DNA of 64,000 bases from assembly GCA_020025075.1 (NCBI GenBank), contig JAHHSR010000002.1, forward strand, positions 1 through 64,000, read 5' to 3'. This stretch comes from Pectinatus sp. (GTDB lineage Bacteria > Bacillota > Negativicutes > Selenomonadales > Selenomonadaceae). Position numbers and translations under genes: made by a program. Below, in pieces: positions 15,212-23,741 of the stretch. Positions within the stretch are counted from its first letter, which is position 1, and each line of letters begins with the position of its first letter. A model generated the notes under the pieces. It did not search any database, was not told the origin of the DNA, and worked only from the letters and a program-made list of their open reading frames with translations.

Positions 15212-16675
15212 TTGTCCCTTACGGGCAAAAGTATTATGGAAAACAGCAAATTACTGAATTGGCGCTCTTTGGCCATGATGGGCTTCACCGTCGTGTGGGG
15301 TTTTGGCAATGTCGTAACCAACTACGCCAATCAAGGACTTACTGTTGTCGTCTCCTGGATTTTAATCTTATCTTTTTATTTTCTTCCTTATGCCTTGATG
15401 GTCGGCGAAATGGGCTCCGTCTTTGACAAGAAGTCAGGCGGTGTTTCTGACTGGATAGGTTCAACTTATGGACCAATGCTCGCCTATCTGGCCGGCTGGA
15501 CCTATTGGGTAGTACATATCCCCTACTTAGCGCAAAAACCGCAAAATGTCTTAGTCGGTCTAAGCTGGGTGGTCTATCAAGATGGCGGCACGATAAAAGC
15601 TCTTGACCCACTCATCTTGCAGGCTCTTTCCCTTGTCATCTTCCTCGGCTTTTTGTGGCTCGCTTCGCGTGGCATTAACTCCTTGAAAAGCATCGGTGCC
15701 CTTGCAGGTACCTCAATGTTCTTCATGGGAATATTATATATTCTCTTGACAGTTGCCGCTCCAGCGCTCGTCTCAGCAAAATCTGCTACAACCGTTTGGA
15801 ATTTTAGCACTTTTATGCCCAAATTCGACTTCGTTTATTTCACAACTCTCTCCATGCTCGTCTTTGCCGTAGGCGGCTGCGAAAAGATTTCGCCTTATGT
15901 CAACAATATGAAAAACCCCGCCAAGGATTTTTCCAAGGGCATGATTATCCTGACCGCCATGGTTGGTGTCTCGGCCCTCTTAGGTTCTTTGGCCATGGGC
16001 ATCATGTTTGATAGCCACCATTTACCAAACGACCTCAAAATGAACGGCCAATATCGCGCCTTCCAGCTTTTAGGCGAATACTACGGCCTTGGCAACAGCC
16101 TCATGATTATCTACGCTATCGCCAACGTACTCGGTCAAATTGCTGCTTTGATGTTCTCGATTGACGCACCGCTGAAAATCCTCATCGGCGAAGGCGACAA
16201 GAACTACATTCCTCGCTCCTTGACCAAGGTCAACGAGCATGGCGCGCCGATTAACGGCTACAAGATGACCGCCATTCTCGTAAGTATCTTAATCATCGTT
16301 CCCGCCTTTGGCATCAAGAATATGAATACGCTTTATAATTGGCTTTTGGATTTAAATTCCATTGTCATGCCACTTCGATATCTCTGGGTTTTCGTCGCTT
16401 ACATCGGCCTGCGCGCCTTTGTCAAAAACCGCAACCTCTCTGAACATTCTTCTTATAAGTTCATCAAAAGCGATACATTTGCCACGCTCGTCGGCGTCTG
16501 GTGCTTTGGCTTTACAGCTTTTGCCTGCTCAATGGGCGTTTTCCCCAAGGGAATTGCCATATATACGCCACAGTGGTTCTTCCAGCTCGCCTTAAATATC
16601 ATCACGCCTCTTGCCCTCGTCGGGCTCGGCTTCATTTTGCCGAAAATAGCTCGCCGCGACAGACAAAAAATATAA
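15212..16675 (+). CDS. APC-family amino-acid permease
   Basis: About 485-residue polytopic membrane transporter of the amino acid-polyamine-organocation superfamily, resembling glutamate/GABA-type antiporters. Seen: the opening WRSLAMMGFTVVWGFGNVV helix, a GEMGSVFDKKSGGVSDWIGSTYGPMLAYLAGWTYW block (the APC signature around TM2-3), FAVGGCEKISPYVNNMKNPAKDF, and about 12 hydrophobic segments. The start is either the TTG at 15212 (GAGGTG upstream) or the ATG at 15236. Substrate not assignable. It stands alone between two terminators. Confidence 0.85.
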   Translation: MSLTGKSIMENSKLLNWRSLAMMGFTVVWGFGNVVTNYANQGLTVVVSWILILSFYFLPYALMVGEMGSVFDKKSGGVSDWIGSTYGPMLAYLAGWTYWVVHIPYLAQKPQNVLVGLSWVVYQDGGTIKALDPLILQALSLVIFLGFLWLASRGINSLKSIGALAGTSMFFMGILYILLTVAAPALVSAKSATTVWNFSTFMPKFDFVYFTTLSMLVFAVGGCEKISPYVNNMKNPAKDFSKGMIILTAMVGVSALLGSLAMGIMFDSHHLPNDLKMNGQYRAFQLLGEYYGLGNSLMIIYAIANVLGQIAALMFSIDAPLKILIGEGDKNYIPRSLTKVNEHGAPINGYKMTAILVSILIIVPAFGIKNMNTLYNWLLDLNSIVMPLRYLWVFVAYIGLRAFVKNRNLSEHSSYKFIKSDTFATLVGVWCFGFTAFACSMGVFPKGIAIYTPQWFFQLALNIITPLALVGLGFILPKIARRDRQKI

Positions 16676-16680
16676 GAAAA

Positions 16681-16711
16681 AAGCCCCGGCCAAAAGGCCG
16701 AGGCTTTTTTT
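16681..16711. terminator. Shared bidirectional terminator (permease / hemL)
   Basis: GCC-C-GGCC/GGCC-A-GGC stem with an AAAA loop, an A-run on the left and a T-run on the right, located between the convergent permease and hemL genes. Confidence 0.8.
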
Positions 16712-18035
16712 ATTTGTTCTTTTGATAAGCGGCGACAGCTGCAAAGGCTTTTTTTGAAGCTTCGATAGTCTTTTCAATATCTTCATCGGTATGCGCACCG
16801 CTCATAAACGAGGTTTCAAACTGCGAAGGGCCAAAGTAGATACCCTGCTCCAGCATCGAGCGGAAATAAATGCGGAACGCCTCTTGGTCAGAGGCGGCCG
16901 AGGTTTCATAATCATAGACATCAGAGGCGTTGAAAAAGATGCCAAACATCGAGCCCGCCTGATGTGCCTGAATTTTGACGCCGGCGATTTTTGCCTGTTC
17001 TTCAAGGCCTAAAAGGAGCTTTTTCGTCTTTAAGGTCAGCTTGCGGCTATAATCCGGTTCATCATCACTTGGGCGCTGCGTAATGAGTTCCAGGGTAACA
17101 AGGCCAGCCGTCATCGCCAGCGGATTGCCGCTTAAAGTTCCTGCCTGATAGACAGGTCCTGACGGCGAGACCTTTTCCATAATTTCTCGCTTGCCGCCAT
17201 AAGCTGCTACCGGCAGACCGCCACCAATAATTTTGCCAAAGCAGGTCATATCCGGCTTGATACCATAAGCGGCCTGCGCACCGCCTAAGGAGGCGCGGAA
17301 ACCGCACATTACCTCATCAAAAATGAGCACCGTGCCTGTTTTTTGCGTCAACTCGCGCAGGGCATGTAAATAGCCTTGTCGCGGTAAAACAAGCCCCATA
17401 TTGCCCGCCACGGGTTCAACGATAATTGCGGCTATATCTTTCCCTTGCTCTTGCATTACCTTGGTAATCGCTTCAATATCGTTATATGCAACGGTAATCG
17501 TATCCTTTGTCGTACCGCGCGTCACCCCGGGGCTACTTGGCGTGCCAAAAGTAGCTGCGCCAGAACCGGCCTGTACCAAAAGGCCATCACTATGGCCGTG
17601 GTAGCAGCCAATGAATTTGACAATCTTTTCGCGCCCCGTATAACCGCGCGCCACGCGCAAGGCGCTCATCGTCGCTTCCGTGCCAGAATTGACCATGCGA
17701 ATCATATCGACAGAAGGATAAATTTCCATGACCTTTTTCGCCAAGGCGCTTTCAACCAGCGTCGGAGCACCATAGCTCGTACCGCGCTCAATAGCCTCAT
17801 GCAAAGCGGCAACGACTTTGGGGTGGGCATGGCCGACAACCATCGGTCCCCACGAGCCGACGTAGTCAATATATTCGTTGCCATCGATATCGTAAATTTT
17901 GCTTCCTTTGGCGTGGTCGATAAAAGGAGGCGGATACCCCATACCTTGATAAGAACGCACTGGGCTATTGACACCGCCCGGCATGAGCCCTTTCGCCTCA
18001 GCAAATGCTTCTTGCGATTTCGTCAGATTAAACAC
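16710..18035 (-). CDS. hemL: Glutamate-1-semialdehyde 2,1-aminomutase
   Basis: 441-residue PLP enzyme that converts glutamate-1-semialdehyde to 5-aminolevulinate. Seen: GGVNSPVRSY, MVNSGTEATMSALRVARGYTGR, GCYHGHSDG, FDEVMCGFR and the PLP lysine in FGKIIGGGLPVAAYGG. Length and motifs are normal. It is the last gene of the six-gene tetrapyrrole operon, 12 bases after hemB. A 337-codon antisense frame over hemL and hemB is only a shadow. Confidence 0.97.
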   Translation of the reverse strand: MFNLTKSQEAFAEAKGLMPGGVNSPVRSYQGMGYPPPFIDHAKGSKIYDIDGNEYIDYVGSWGPMVVGHAHPKVVAALHEAIERGTSYGAPTLVESALAKKVMEIYPSVDMIRMVNSGTEATMSALRVARGYTGREKIVKFIGCYHGHSDGLLVQAGSGAATFGTPSSPGVTRGTTKDTITVAYNDIEAITKVMQEQGKDIAAIIVEPVAGNMGLVLPRQGYLHALRELTQKTGTVLIFDEVMCGFRASLGGAQAAYGIKPDMTCFGKIIGGGLPVAAYGGKREIMEKVSPSGPVYQAGTLSGNPLAMTAGLVTLELITQRPSDDEPDYSRKLTLKTKKLLLGLEEQAKIAGVKIQAHQAGSMFGIFFNASDVYDYETSAASDQEAFRIYFRSMLEQGIYFGPSQFETSFMSGAHTDEDIEKTIEASKKAFAAVAAYQKNK

Positions 18036-18047
18036 GCTTTTTCCTCC

Positions 18048-19046
18048 TCATTTGCTCTCTTGCAGCCATTTTGCCGCATCGAGGGCATGGTATGTGATAA
18101 TGGCATCAGAGCCGGCGCGCTTCATGCTCAAGAGAGTTTCCATGACAATGCGCTTTTCATCTATCCAGCCATTTTGGGACGCTGCCTTGACCATGGCATA
18201 CTCGCCGCTCACGTTATAAGTTATAAGCGGCAAATTCATGCGCTGTCTGACGCGATAAACAATATCCAGATAGGCAAGGGCTGGCTTGACGATAATCATA
18301 TCTGCGCCTTCTTCGACATCGAGGTCCGCCTCTTTCATTGCTTCCCGCGCATTAGCCGGGTCCATCTGATAAGCGCGCCGGTCGCCAAAGGAAGGTGCCG
18401 AATCGGCCGCATCGCGGAAAGGACCATAATAGCCAGAAGCATATTTGACGGCATATGACATAATCGCCGTATTGATGTACCCGCCTTTATCAAGTGCACT
18501 TCTTATCGCCGCTACGCGTCCATCCATCATATCCGATGGTGCGACAATATCAGCACCAGCTTCGGCCTGGCTAGTGGCGACTTTTTGCAATAACTCAAGC
18601 GTCGCATCATTATCGACATAGCAGCCGTTCAATTTGCCGCAATGGCCATGCGAGGTGTACTGACACAGGCAGACATCGCTTATAAGCGTCATTTCCGGTA
18701 TTGCCTGCTTTATAGCCGTAAGGGCGCGCTGTACGGGACTTTCCATATCCCAGGCCGATGAGCCTATCTCGTCTTTATATTCAGGAAGGCCAAAAACTTC
18801 AAGCGCCGTTATGCCCAGCTGCCATGCTTCTTTGGCTACTTCTAATGCCTTGTCAACAGAATAGCGGTAACAGCCCGGCATGCTTTCAATCGGCTCTACC
18901 TTATCTTTTCCGGCAATGACAAAGATTGGATAAATAAAATCGGTTGGCAAAAGCACCGTTTCACGTACCAAAGAGCGTACCGCTTCGCTTATGCGCATGC
19001 GGCGCGGGCGCAAAGGCTGCGGAAATTTTTCAGTCATCTTTTCCAT
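18048..19046 (-). CDS. hemB: Delta-aminolevulinic acid dehydratase (porphobilinogen synthase)
   Basis: 332-residue enzyme that condenses two 5-aminolevulinates to porphobilinogen. Seen: the zinc-binding DVCLCQYTSHGHCG (CxC...C), APSDMMDGRV, and the active-site lysine in MIIVKPALAYLD. The cysteine motif marks it as a zinc-dependent type. It lies between cobA/hemD and hemL in one operon. Confidence 0.97.
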   Translation of the reverse strand: MEKMTEKFPQPLRPRRMRISEAVRSLVRETVLLPTDFIYPIFVIAGKDKVEPIESMPGCYRYSVDKALEVAKEAWQLGITALEVFGLPEYKDEIGSSAWDMESPVQRALTAIKQAIPEMTLISDVCLCQYTSHGHCGKLNGCYVDNDATLELLQKVATSQAEAGADIVAPSDMMDGRVAAIRSALDKGGYINTAIMSYAVKYASGYYGPFRDAADSAPSFGDRRAYQMDPANAREAMKEADLDVEEGADMIIVKPALAYLDIVYRVRQRMNLPLITYNVSGEYAMVKAASQNGWIDEKRIVMETLLSMKRAGSDAIITYHALDAAKWLQESK

Positions 19047-19051
19047 TTTTA

Positions 19052-20569
19052 TTACCCCTTTTTAGCAAAATATTCTTCAATAACCTCTTTTAGGCCATCA
19101 AGCGTATACTTTTGGGCTTCAATGCTCACATTCAGTCCATTTTTGCGACAGGTAGCAGCCGTTATCGGCCCAATGGCAGCGTAAATCTGATTGGGAGGCA
19201 AAATTGACTTATCGCCGATAAGCTTTACAAAATTATTGACCGTTGAAGAACTCGTAAAAGTTACGACATCAATTTTTCCCGCAGCAAGCAAAGCCTTGAT
19301 TTCGCTGTAATCTTCCTTCGCTTTAACGGTTTTATAGCACTGCACGACATCAACTATCGCGCCATGTGCCCTCAATTCATCAGGCAGGACCTCACGCGCC
19401 TTTTTAGCGCGCGGCAAAAGAATTTTCTTGCCTACGACGGCATCACCCAAGGAATAAACAAGTTCTTCCGCGCGATACTGCGGTGGCACGAGGTCTGCCC
19501 TGATGCCAAATTGCAAGAGCGCCTGCGCCGTAGAACTGCCAATGGCTGCAACCTTGGCACTAGCGAGCGCACGCGCATCGAGCTTTCTTTCTTCAAGGCG
19601 GGAAAAGAAATACTCGACGCCATTAACACTGGTAAAAATGAGCCAATCATAAGATGAAAGCTGAGCAATTGCCGCATCCAGGCTTTCATAATTATCATCA
19701 GCCGGCACAACTTCAATGACCGGCGCCTCGATGCAGGTTGCGCCGAGCTTTTCAAGACATTCCGAAAAAGCCGAGGCCTGCGCCCGAGCGCGCGTCACCA
19801 AAATCTTTTTCCCAAAAAGCGGCCGATTGTCAAACCAGCGCAATTCATGGCGAAGTTTTACCACTTCGCCGACGATAAAGATGGCCGGCGGACGAAAACC
19901 GAGGCGCTCTACATCGTCTGCCGCCTCTTTGACCGTCGTTTCTAAAACTTCCTGCTCGCTCTTTGTTCCCCAGCGCACCAAGGCTGCAGGTGTAGCAGCC
20001 GGACGACCGTTAGCCATCAGCTCATTACAAATCTGGCGCAAATTGCCAACGCCCATCAAAAAGACCAGGGTATCAACGCCCGTTGCCAATTTGGGCCAGT
20101 TAATGCCCGAGCATTCGCGCGCTGGGTCTTCATGTCCCGTGACAACGGCAAAGGATGCTGCCACCCGGCGATGCGTGACAGGAATGCCCGCATAAGCCGC
20201 CGCCGCAATAGCGGACGTAATGCCCGGCACAATTTCATAGGCAATGCCGCGCTCTTTCAATAAGAGTGCCTCTTCGCCGCCACGACCAAAAACAAATGGG
20301 TCTCCGCCTTTAAGGCGGGCAACTACCTTGCCGGCTGCCGCTTTTTGTGCGAGCAACTCATTTATTTCCTCTTGGCGCATCGTATGGCGATTGGCCTGCT
20401 TGCCTACGTAGATAAGCTCCGCTTCTTTAGAGGCATACGCCAAAAGTTTTTTATCCGCCAAATAGTCATAGACCACCACGTCAGCACGCGCAATACAATC
20501 GCGTCCTTTAAGTGTCAAAAGGCCATTATCACCAGGACCAGCGCCGATTAGATAAACCATTCCTGCCAT
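19052..20569 (-). CDS. cobA-hemD: Fused uroporphyrinogen-III methyltransferase / uroporphyrinogen-III synthase
   Basis: 505-residue two-domain protein. Residues 1-245 are a SAM-dependent CobA domain (LIGAGPGDNGLLTLKG, VVYDYLADKKLL, RLKGGDPFVFGRGGEEA), which makes precorrin-2. Residues about 255-505 are HemD (KKILVTRARAQASAF, DWLIFTSVNGVEYFF, VVTFTSSSTVNNF), which makes uroporphyrinogen III. The fusion is common in Firmicutes. Start at 20569 because GGAG lies 8-9 bases upstream; the frame's earlier start at 20617 lies inside hemC. Together with sirC this supplies sirohydrochlorin or cobalamin precursors, so the operon covers both branches. Confidence 0.95.
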   Translation of the reverse strand: MAGMVYLIGAGPGDNGLLTLKGRDCIARADVVVYDYLADKKLLAYASKEAELIYVGKQANRHTMRQEEINELLAQKAAAGKVVARLKGGDPFVFGRGGEEALLLKERGIAYEIVPGITSAIAAAAYAGIPVTHRRVAASFAVVTGHEDPARECSGINWPKLATGVDTLVFLMGVGNLRQICNELMANGRPAATPAALVRWGTKSEQEVLETTVKEAADDVERLGFRPPAIFIVGEVVKLRHELRWFDNRPLFGKKILVTRARAQASAFSECLEKLGATCIEAPVIEVVPADDNYESLDAAIAQLSSYDWLIFTSVNGVEYFFSRLEERKLDARALASAKVAAIGSSTAQALLQFGIRADLVPPQYRAEELVYSLGDAVVGKKILLPRAKKAREVLPDELRAHGAIVDVVQCYKTVKAKEDYSEIKALLAAGKIDVVTFTSSSTVNNFVKLIGDKSILPPNQIYAAIGPITAATCRKNGLNVSIEAQKYTLDGLKEVIEEYFAKKG

Positions 20570-20588
20570 AAATTTTTCTCCATTTCCA

Positions 20589-21530
20589 TTATTTGCCATC
20601 GCCTTGCAAAAGACCAATCTGCTGCATTATCTCAAGGCCGCCATTAGAAAGCATTTTTTCCGCCAAAAGGCGACCGCCTTTTTCTCCTTCATTCTTTGGA
20701 CCTTGCCACTTATCGCGCAAAAGCGTCTTGCCATCAAGCGAGCCGATAATCGCCTCAAGGCAAAGGTTTTCGCCTTCTATCTCGCCGTGCACGCCGACAG
20801 GCACTTGGCAGCCGCCCTCGACGCGTGCCAAAAACGACCGCTCTGCTATCGTCGCCTGCGCAGTCTTCTCATCGTGGAGAAAAGAGAGCATTTCGCGCAC
20901 AGTACCATCATCTTCACGCGCTTCTACTGCCAAGGCACCCTGCCCCACAGCCGGCAAGCAGACGCCAAAAGGCAGGCGCTGGGAAATCCGCTCGCCATAG
21001 CCGAGCCGCTCCAACCCCGCGGCGGCCAAAATTATCGCATCATACTCTCCCACATCGAGCTTTTTTAAGCGCGTCTGCACATTGCCGCGCAAATCAAAAA
21101 GCTGTAAATCCGGACGGATATGCAAAAGCTGTGCGCGCCGGCGCAAGCTCGACGTGCCGACTTTCGCTCCTTCGGGCAATTCGATAAAGGAGCGATAGCG
21201 ATTGCTTACTATAGCGTCGTACTGCTCAGCACGCTGCGTTATCGCCGCAAGGCAAAGTCCCGCCGGAAGCTGCGTCGGCATATCCTTTAAGCTGTGCACC
21301 GCGATGTCAATTTTCCCCTCCAGCATGAGCACTTCAATTTCCTTGGTAAAAAGCCCCTTGCCGCCAATTTTGGCAAGCGGTACATCCAATATCTTATCGC
21401 CCTTTGTCGTCACATGGCAAAGCTGCACTTCTAGCTGCGGATATTGCTCTTTTAAACGGCGTGCAATATACTCGGCCTGCCAAAGTGCCAATTTACTGCT
21501 GCGCGTACCAATGATAATTTTATTTTTCAT
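20589..21530 (-). CDS. hemC: Hydroxymethylbilane synthase (porphobilinogen deaminase)
   Basis: 313-residue enzyme that polymerises four porphobilinogens. Seen: IIGTRSSKLALWQAEYIA, GGKGLFTKEIE, VHSLKDMPT, GTSSLRRRAQL, and the dipyrromethane cofactor cysteine in GGCQVPVGVHG. Start chosen at the ATG 21530 (GAGG 9 bases upstream); a GTG two codons earlier is closer than usual to that site. It overlaps the 3' end of hemA by 11 bases. Confidence 0.97.
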   Translation of the reverse strand: MKNKIIIGTRSSKLALWQAEYIARRLKEQYPQLEVQLCHVTTKGDKILDVPLAKIGGKGLFTKEIEVLMLEGKIDIAVHSLKDMPTQLPAGLCLAAITQRAEQYDAIVSNRYRSFIELPEGAKVGTSSLRRRAQLLHIRPDLQLFDLRGNVQTRLKKLDVGEYDAIILAAAGLERLGYGERISQRLPFGVCLPAVGQGALAVEAREDDGTVREMLSFLHDEKTAQATIAERSFLARVEGGCQVPVGVHGEIEGENLCLEAIIGSLDGKTLLRDKWQGPKNEGEKGGRLLAEKMLSNGGLEIMQQIGLLQGDGK

Positions 21531-22818
21531 GTTCACTATCCTCTAAAATATCGAGCTTAAACAGCTTTTGTATCGCTTCAACATAAAATTCTTCCTGCTG
21601 TGTCCCTGCCACATTAGCGAGGCGGCGCATCGGCTCGCGCAAAATTTTGCGCACAATCATGCGCGTCATGTGATTTATTGCCCGCTGCTGCCCAAGGTCT
21701 ACGTGCTCGAGCTTTCTCATCGCCCGCTTCACTTCACGCCTTCTGATGCGCTCTGCCCGTTCACTCAAAAGAACCATTAGCGGCTGGCAGGAAAGATACT
21801 TAAAGCGATTTTGAATACTTTCCACTTCTTCTTCGATAATATCTGCTGCCTGCAGTGCCTCCTCGCTGCGCCTTTTGATATTATCCTCAACAACGGCCTT
21901 TAAATCATCAATATTATAAAGCTTGACACCCTTTATCTGCGCGACATCGGGGTCCACGTCGCGCGGCACGGCGATATCAATGAAGACAAGCGGCCGGCCA
22001 TGGCGGCGTGCCATTGTCTGCTGTGTTTCCCACGGGCGCACGACATAGTGTGGTGCTCCCGTCGAAGTTACTACAATGTCCACTTCGCTCATCTGGTTGA
22101 CAGCACTCTCAAATGAAACTGCCATGCCGCCAAGCTTATCGACAAGTGCCTGCGCCCTTTCAATATGGCGGTTAGCGACATAAATCTGGCCGATACCCTT
22201 GCCAAAGAGGTTCTTAATCGTCAATTCTGCCATCTGACCGGCACCATAAATAAGCGCCGAGCAGCCCGACAAATCGCCGCCTAGTACCGTGCGTGCCAAA
22301 TCAACGGCGGCATAGCTGACAGAAACGGGACTATATGCAATGTGGGTTTCAGTGCGCACGCGCTTGCCCGTCGCCACAGCGCGATGGAAAAGAGTATTTA
22401 ACACCGTGCTCGTCGCGCCGCTTTCGCGCGCCATCGCATAGGCCTTTTTAACCTGGCTTAAAATTTGTCCTTCGCCCACAATGAGCGAATCAAGACTAGA
22501 AGCTACATCAAAGAGATGGCGAATACATGAATGGCCCGGATAAAAATACAGATAGCGCTCAATATCGGCTTCATTGCCCGTAAGGTCAAACAAAAAGCGC
22601 ATCAGCTCTGCCTTGCCGTCTGACGGACGATTATCAATATCCAAGACCGCATAAATTTCCGTCCTGTTACAAGTCGATAAAATAACGGCCTCCATAATTT
22701 CAGGATAATCATCTAAGTGTCGCAGACCTGTCATCACATTGGCTGCCGGTATCGAAAATGCCTCGCGCACATCAACTGGCGCCGTCTTGTGGTTAAGCCC
22801 TAAAACTGCCAATAGCAT
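21520..22818 (-). CDS. hemA: Glutamyl-tRNA reductase
   Basis: 432-residue enzyme that reduces glutamyl-tRNA to glutamate-1-semialdehyde, the first step of C5-route tetrapyrrole synthesis. Seen: GLNHKTAPVDVRE, the catalytic Cys50 in STCNRTEIY, the NADPH-binding LIYGAGQMAELTIKNL, STGAPHYV, and the C-terminal dimerisation helices. It overlaps sirC upstream and hemC downstream, so expression is tightly coupled. Confidence 0.97.
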   Translation of the reverse strand: MLLAVLGLNHKTAPVDVREAFSIPAANVMTGLRHLDDYPEIMEAVILSTCNRTEIYAVLDIDNRPSDGKAELMRFLFDLTGNEADIERYLYFYPGHSCIRHLFDVASSLDSLIVGEGQILSQVKKAYAMARESGATSTVLNTLFHRAVATGKRVRTETHIAYSPVSVSYAAVDLARTVLGGDLSGCSALIYGAGQMAELTIKNLFGKGIGQIYVANRHIERAQALVDKLGGMAVSFESAVNQMSEVDIVVTSTGAPHYVVRPWETQQTMARRHGRPLVFIDIAVPRDVDPDVAQIKGVKLYNIDDLKAVVEDNIKRRSEEALQAADIIEEEVESIQNRFKYLSCQPLMVLLSERAERIRRREVKRAMRKLEHVDLGQQRAINHMTRMIVRKILREPMRRLANVAGTQQEEFYVEAIQKLFKLDILEDSEHEK

Positions 22819-23425
22819 CGCGTATTCTTGCCTCCGCTTCTTCTACTTTACCCGCGCACACGAGCTTTAAAATATCCTCATTGAGCGCTTGGCGCCAAAA
22901 ATCCTCGCGCTGACGAAAAGTCGGTATCTTTTCCATGGCCAGCTCGCGCAGGCGAGAGAGATTTTCGATGAAAGGCGCATAGCCCTTATCCAAAAAAGCA
23001 CTCAGCTCGCGCTTTAATTCACGCGCCATTGCTGGGCTTTTGCCATTAGTCGAAGATGTGACCAAAAGGTCCCCGCGCCTTATGATAGCCGGCATTGCAA
23101 AATCGCAAAGGGCAAGGCGGTCAACTACATTGATGAGAATTTTCCTCGCCTTAGCTTCTTCGGCAGAAGCCTTATTTATCATCTCGTCATCAGTAGCCGT
23201 TATAGCAAGAGAAAAGCCTTCTAAATCGCCATTTTCATATTCTTTTTGGCGCCATTTAATCCTGCCCTCTGCCAAAAGTCCCTGCAACTTTTCGCAAAGG
23301 CGCGGCGAAATTACCGTCACCTCAGCTTCTGCCTCCAAAAGGCCGACTGCCTTACGTGCGGCCACCTCACCGCCGCCAATGACGACGCAAGGGCACCCGT
23401 CTAAAATAAGATTGATGGGATACAA
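22793..23425 (-). CDS. Precorrin-2 dehydrogenase / sirohydrochlorin ferrochelatase-type protein
   Basis: 210-residue homologue of the N-terminal half of CysG (Met8/SirC type). It would oxidise precorrin-2 to sirohydrochlorin with NAD and perhaps insert iron. Seen: the Rossmann start CVVIGGGEVAARKAVGLLEAEAEVTV, AITATDDEMINKA, INVVDRLALCDFAMPA and SSTNGKSPAMARELKREL. First gene of the tetrapyrrole operon, overlapping hemA by 26 bases. Its presence with CobA implies a siroheme or B12 branch. Confidence 0.92.
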   Translation of the reverse strand: MYPINLILDGCPCVVIGGGEVAARKAVGLLEAEAEVTVISPRLCEKLQGLLAEGRIKWRQKEYENGDLEGFSLAITATDDEMINKASAEEAKARKILINVVDRLALCDFAMPAIIRRGDLLVTSSTNGKSPAMARELKRELSAFLDKGYAPFIENLSRLRELAMEKIPTFRQREDFWRQALNEDILKLVCAGKVEEAEARIRDAIGSFRA

Positions 23426-23741
23426 AATATGACACCTGCTCTTTACTATTTTTTCAGTAGCTAATTTCGAACTTAATTCATTTTTTCATTATAACGCAAC
23501 CATAATTAAATTGCCAGATTCACGGCGGCAAGTTTTCTTGCCAAAGGGCAAAAAAAGCCCTTTATTCTATTTTATCATTTATAATATTTATAATCATCTT
23601 TCCATATTATAAATTTCTTCACATTGTTGCAAAAATTTTGATTATCTGTCATAAAAAATAGTTATTTTACCATATTCAAAATTTAAATTAAACTAAAAAC
23701 AAACTTATATTCAGTTTTTCAATTTAATTATGGAGGTTCCC
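23426..23741. other. Divergent AT-rich regulatory region (hem operon / dicarboxylate carrier)
   Basis: About 300 bases without a gene. Contains the minus-strand promoter listed separately, a small hairpin AAAGGGC-(A)7-GCCCTTT near 23546-23566 and several short AT-rich inverted repeats around 23580-23615. I do not recognise a riboswitch or a clear Fnr-type site. Confidence 0.5.
23488..23516 (-). promoter_or_regulatory. Promoter of the tetrapyrrole operon
   Basis: On the minus strand TGGCAA, 17 bases, TATAAT, ending about 63 bases before the first start codon. The same TGGCAA-17-TATAAT layout is seen upstream of ptsH. Confidence 0.55.

Noticed and set aside
17445-18458. 337-codon plus-strand open frame
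   Set aside because: Lies antisense to hemL and hemB, which have full family motifs; the translation shows no family features.
23426-23741. Possible cobalamin or haem-type riboswitch before the tetrapyrrole operon
   Set aside because: No conserved riboswitch box is seen; the region is AT-rich with only short repeats.
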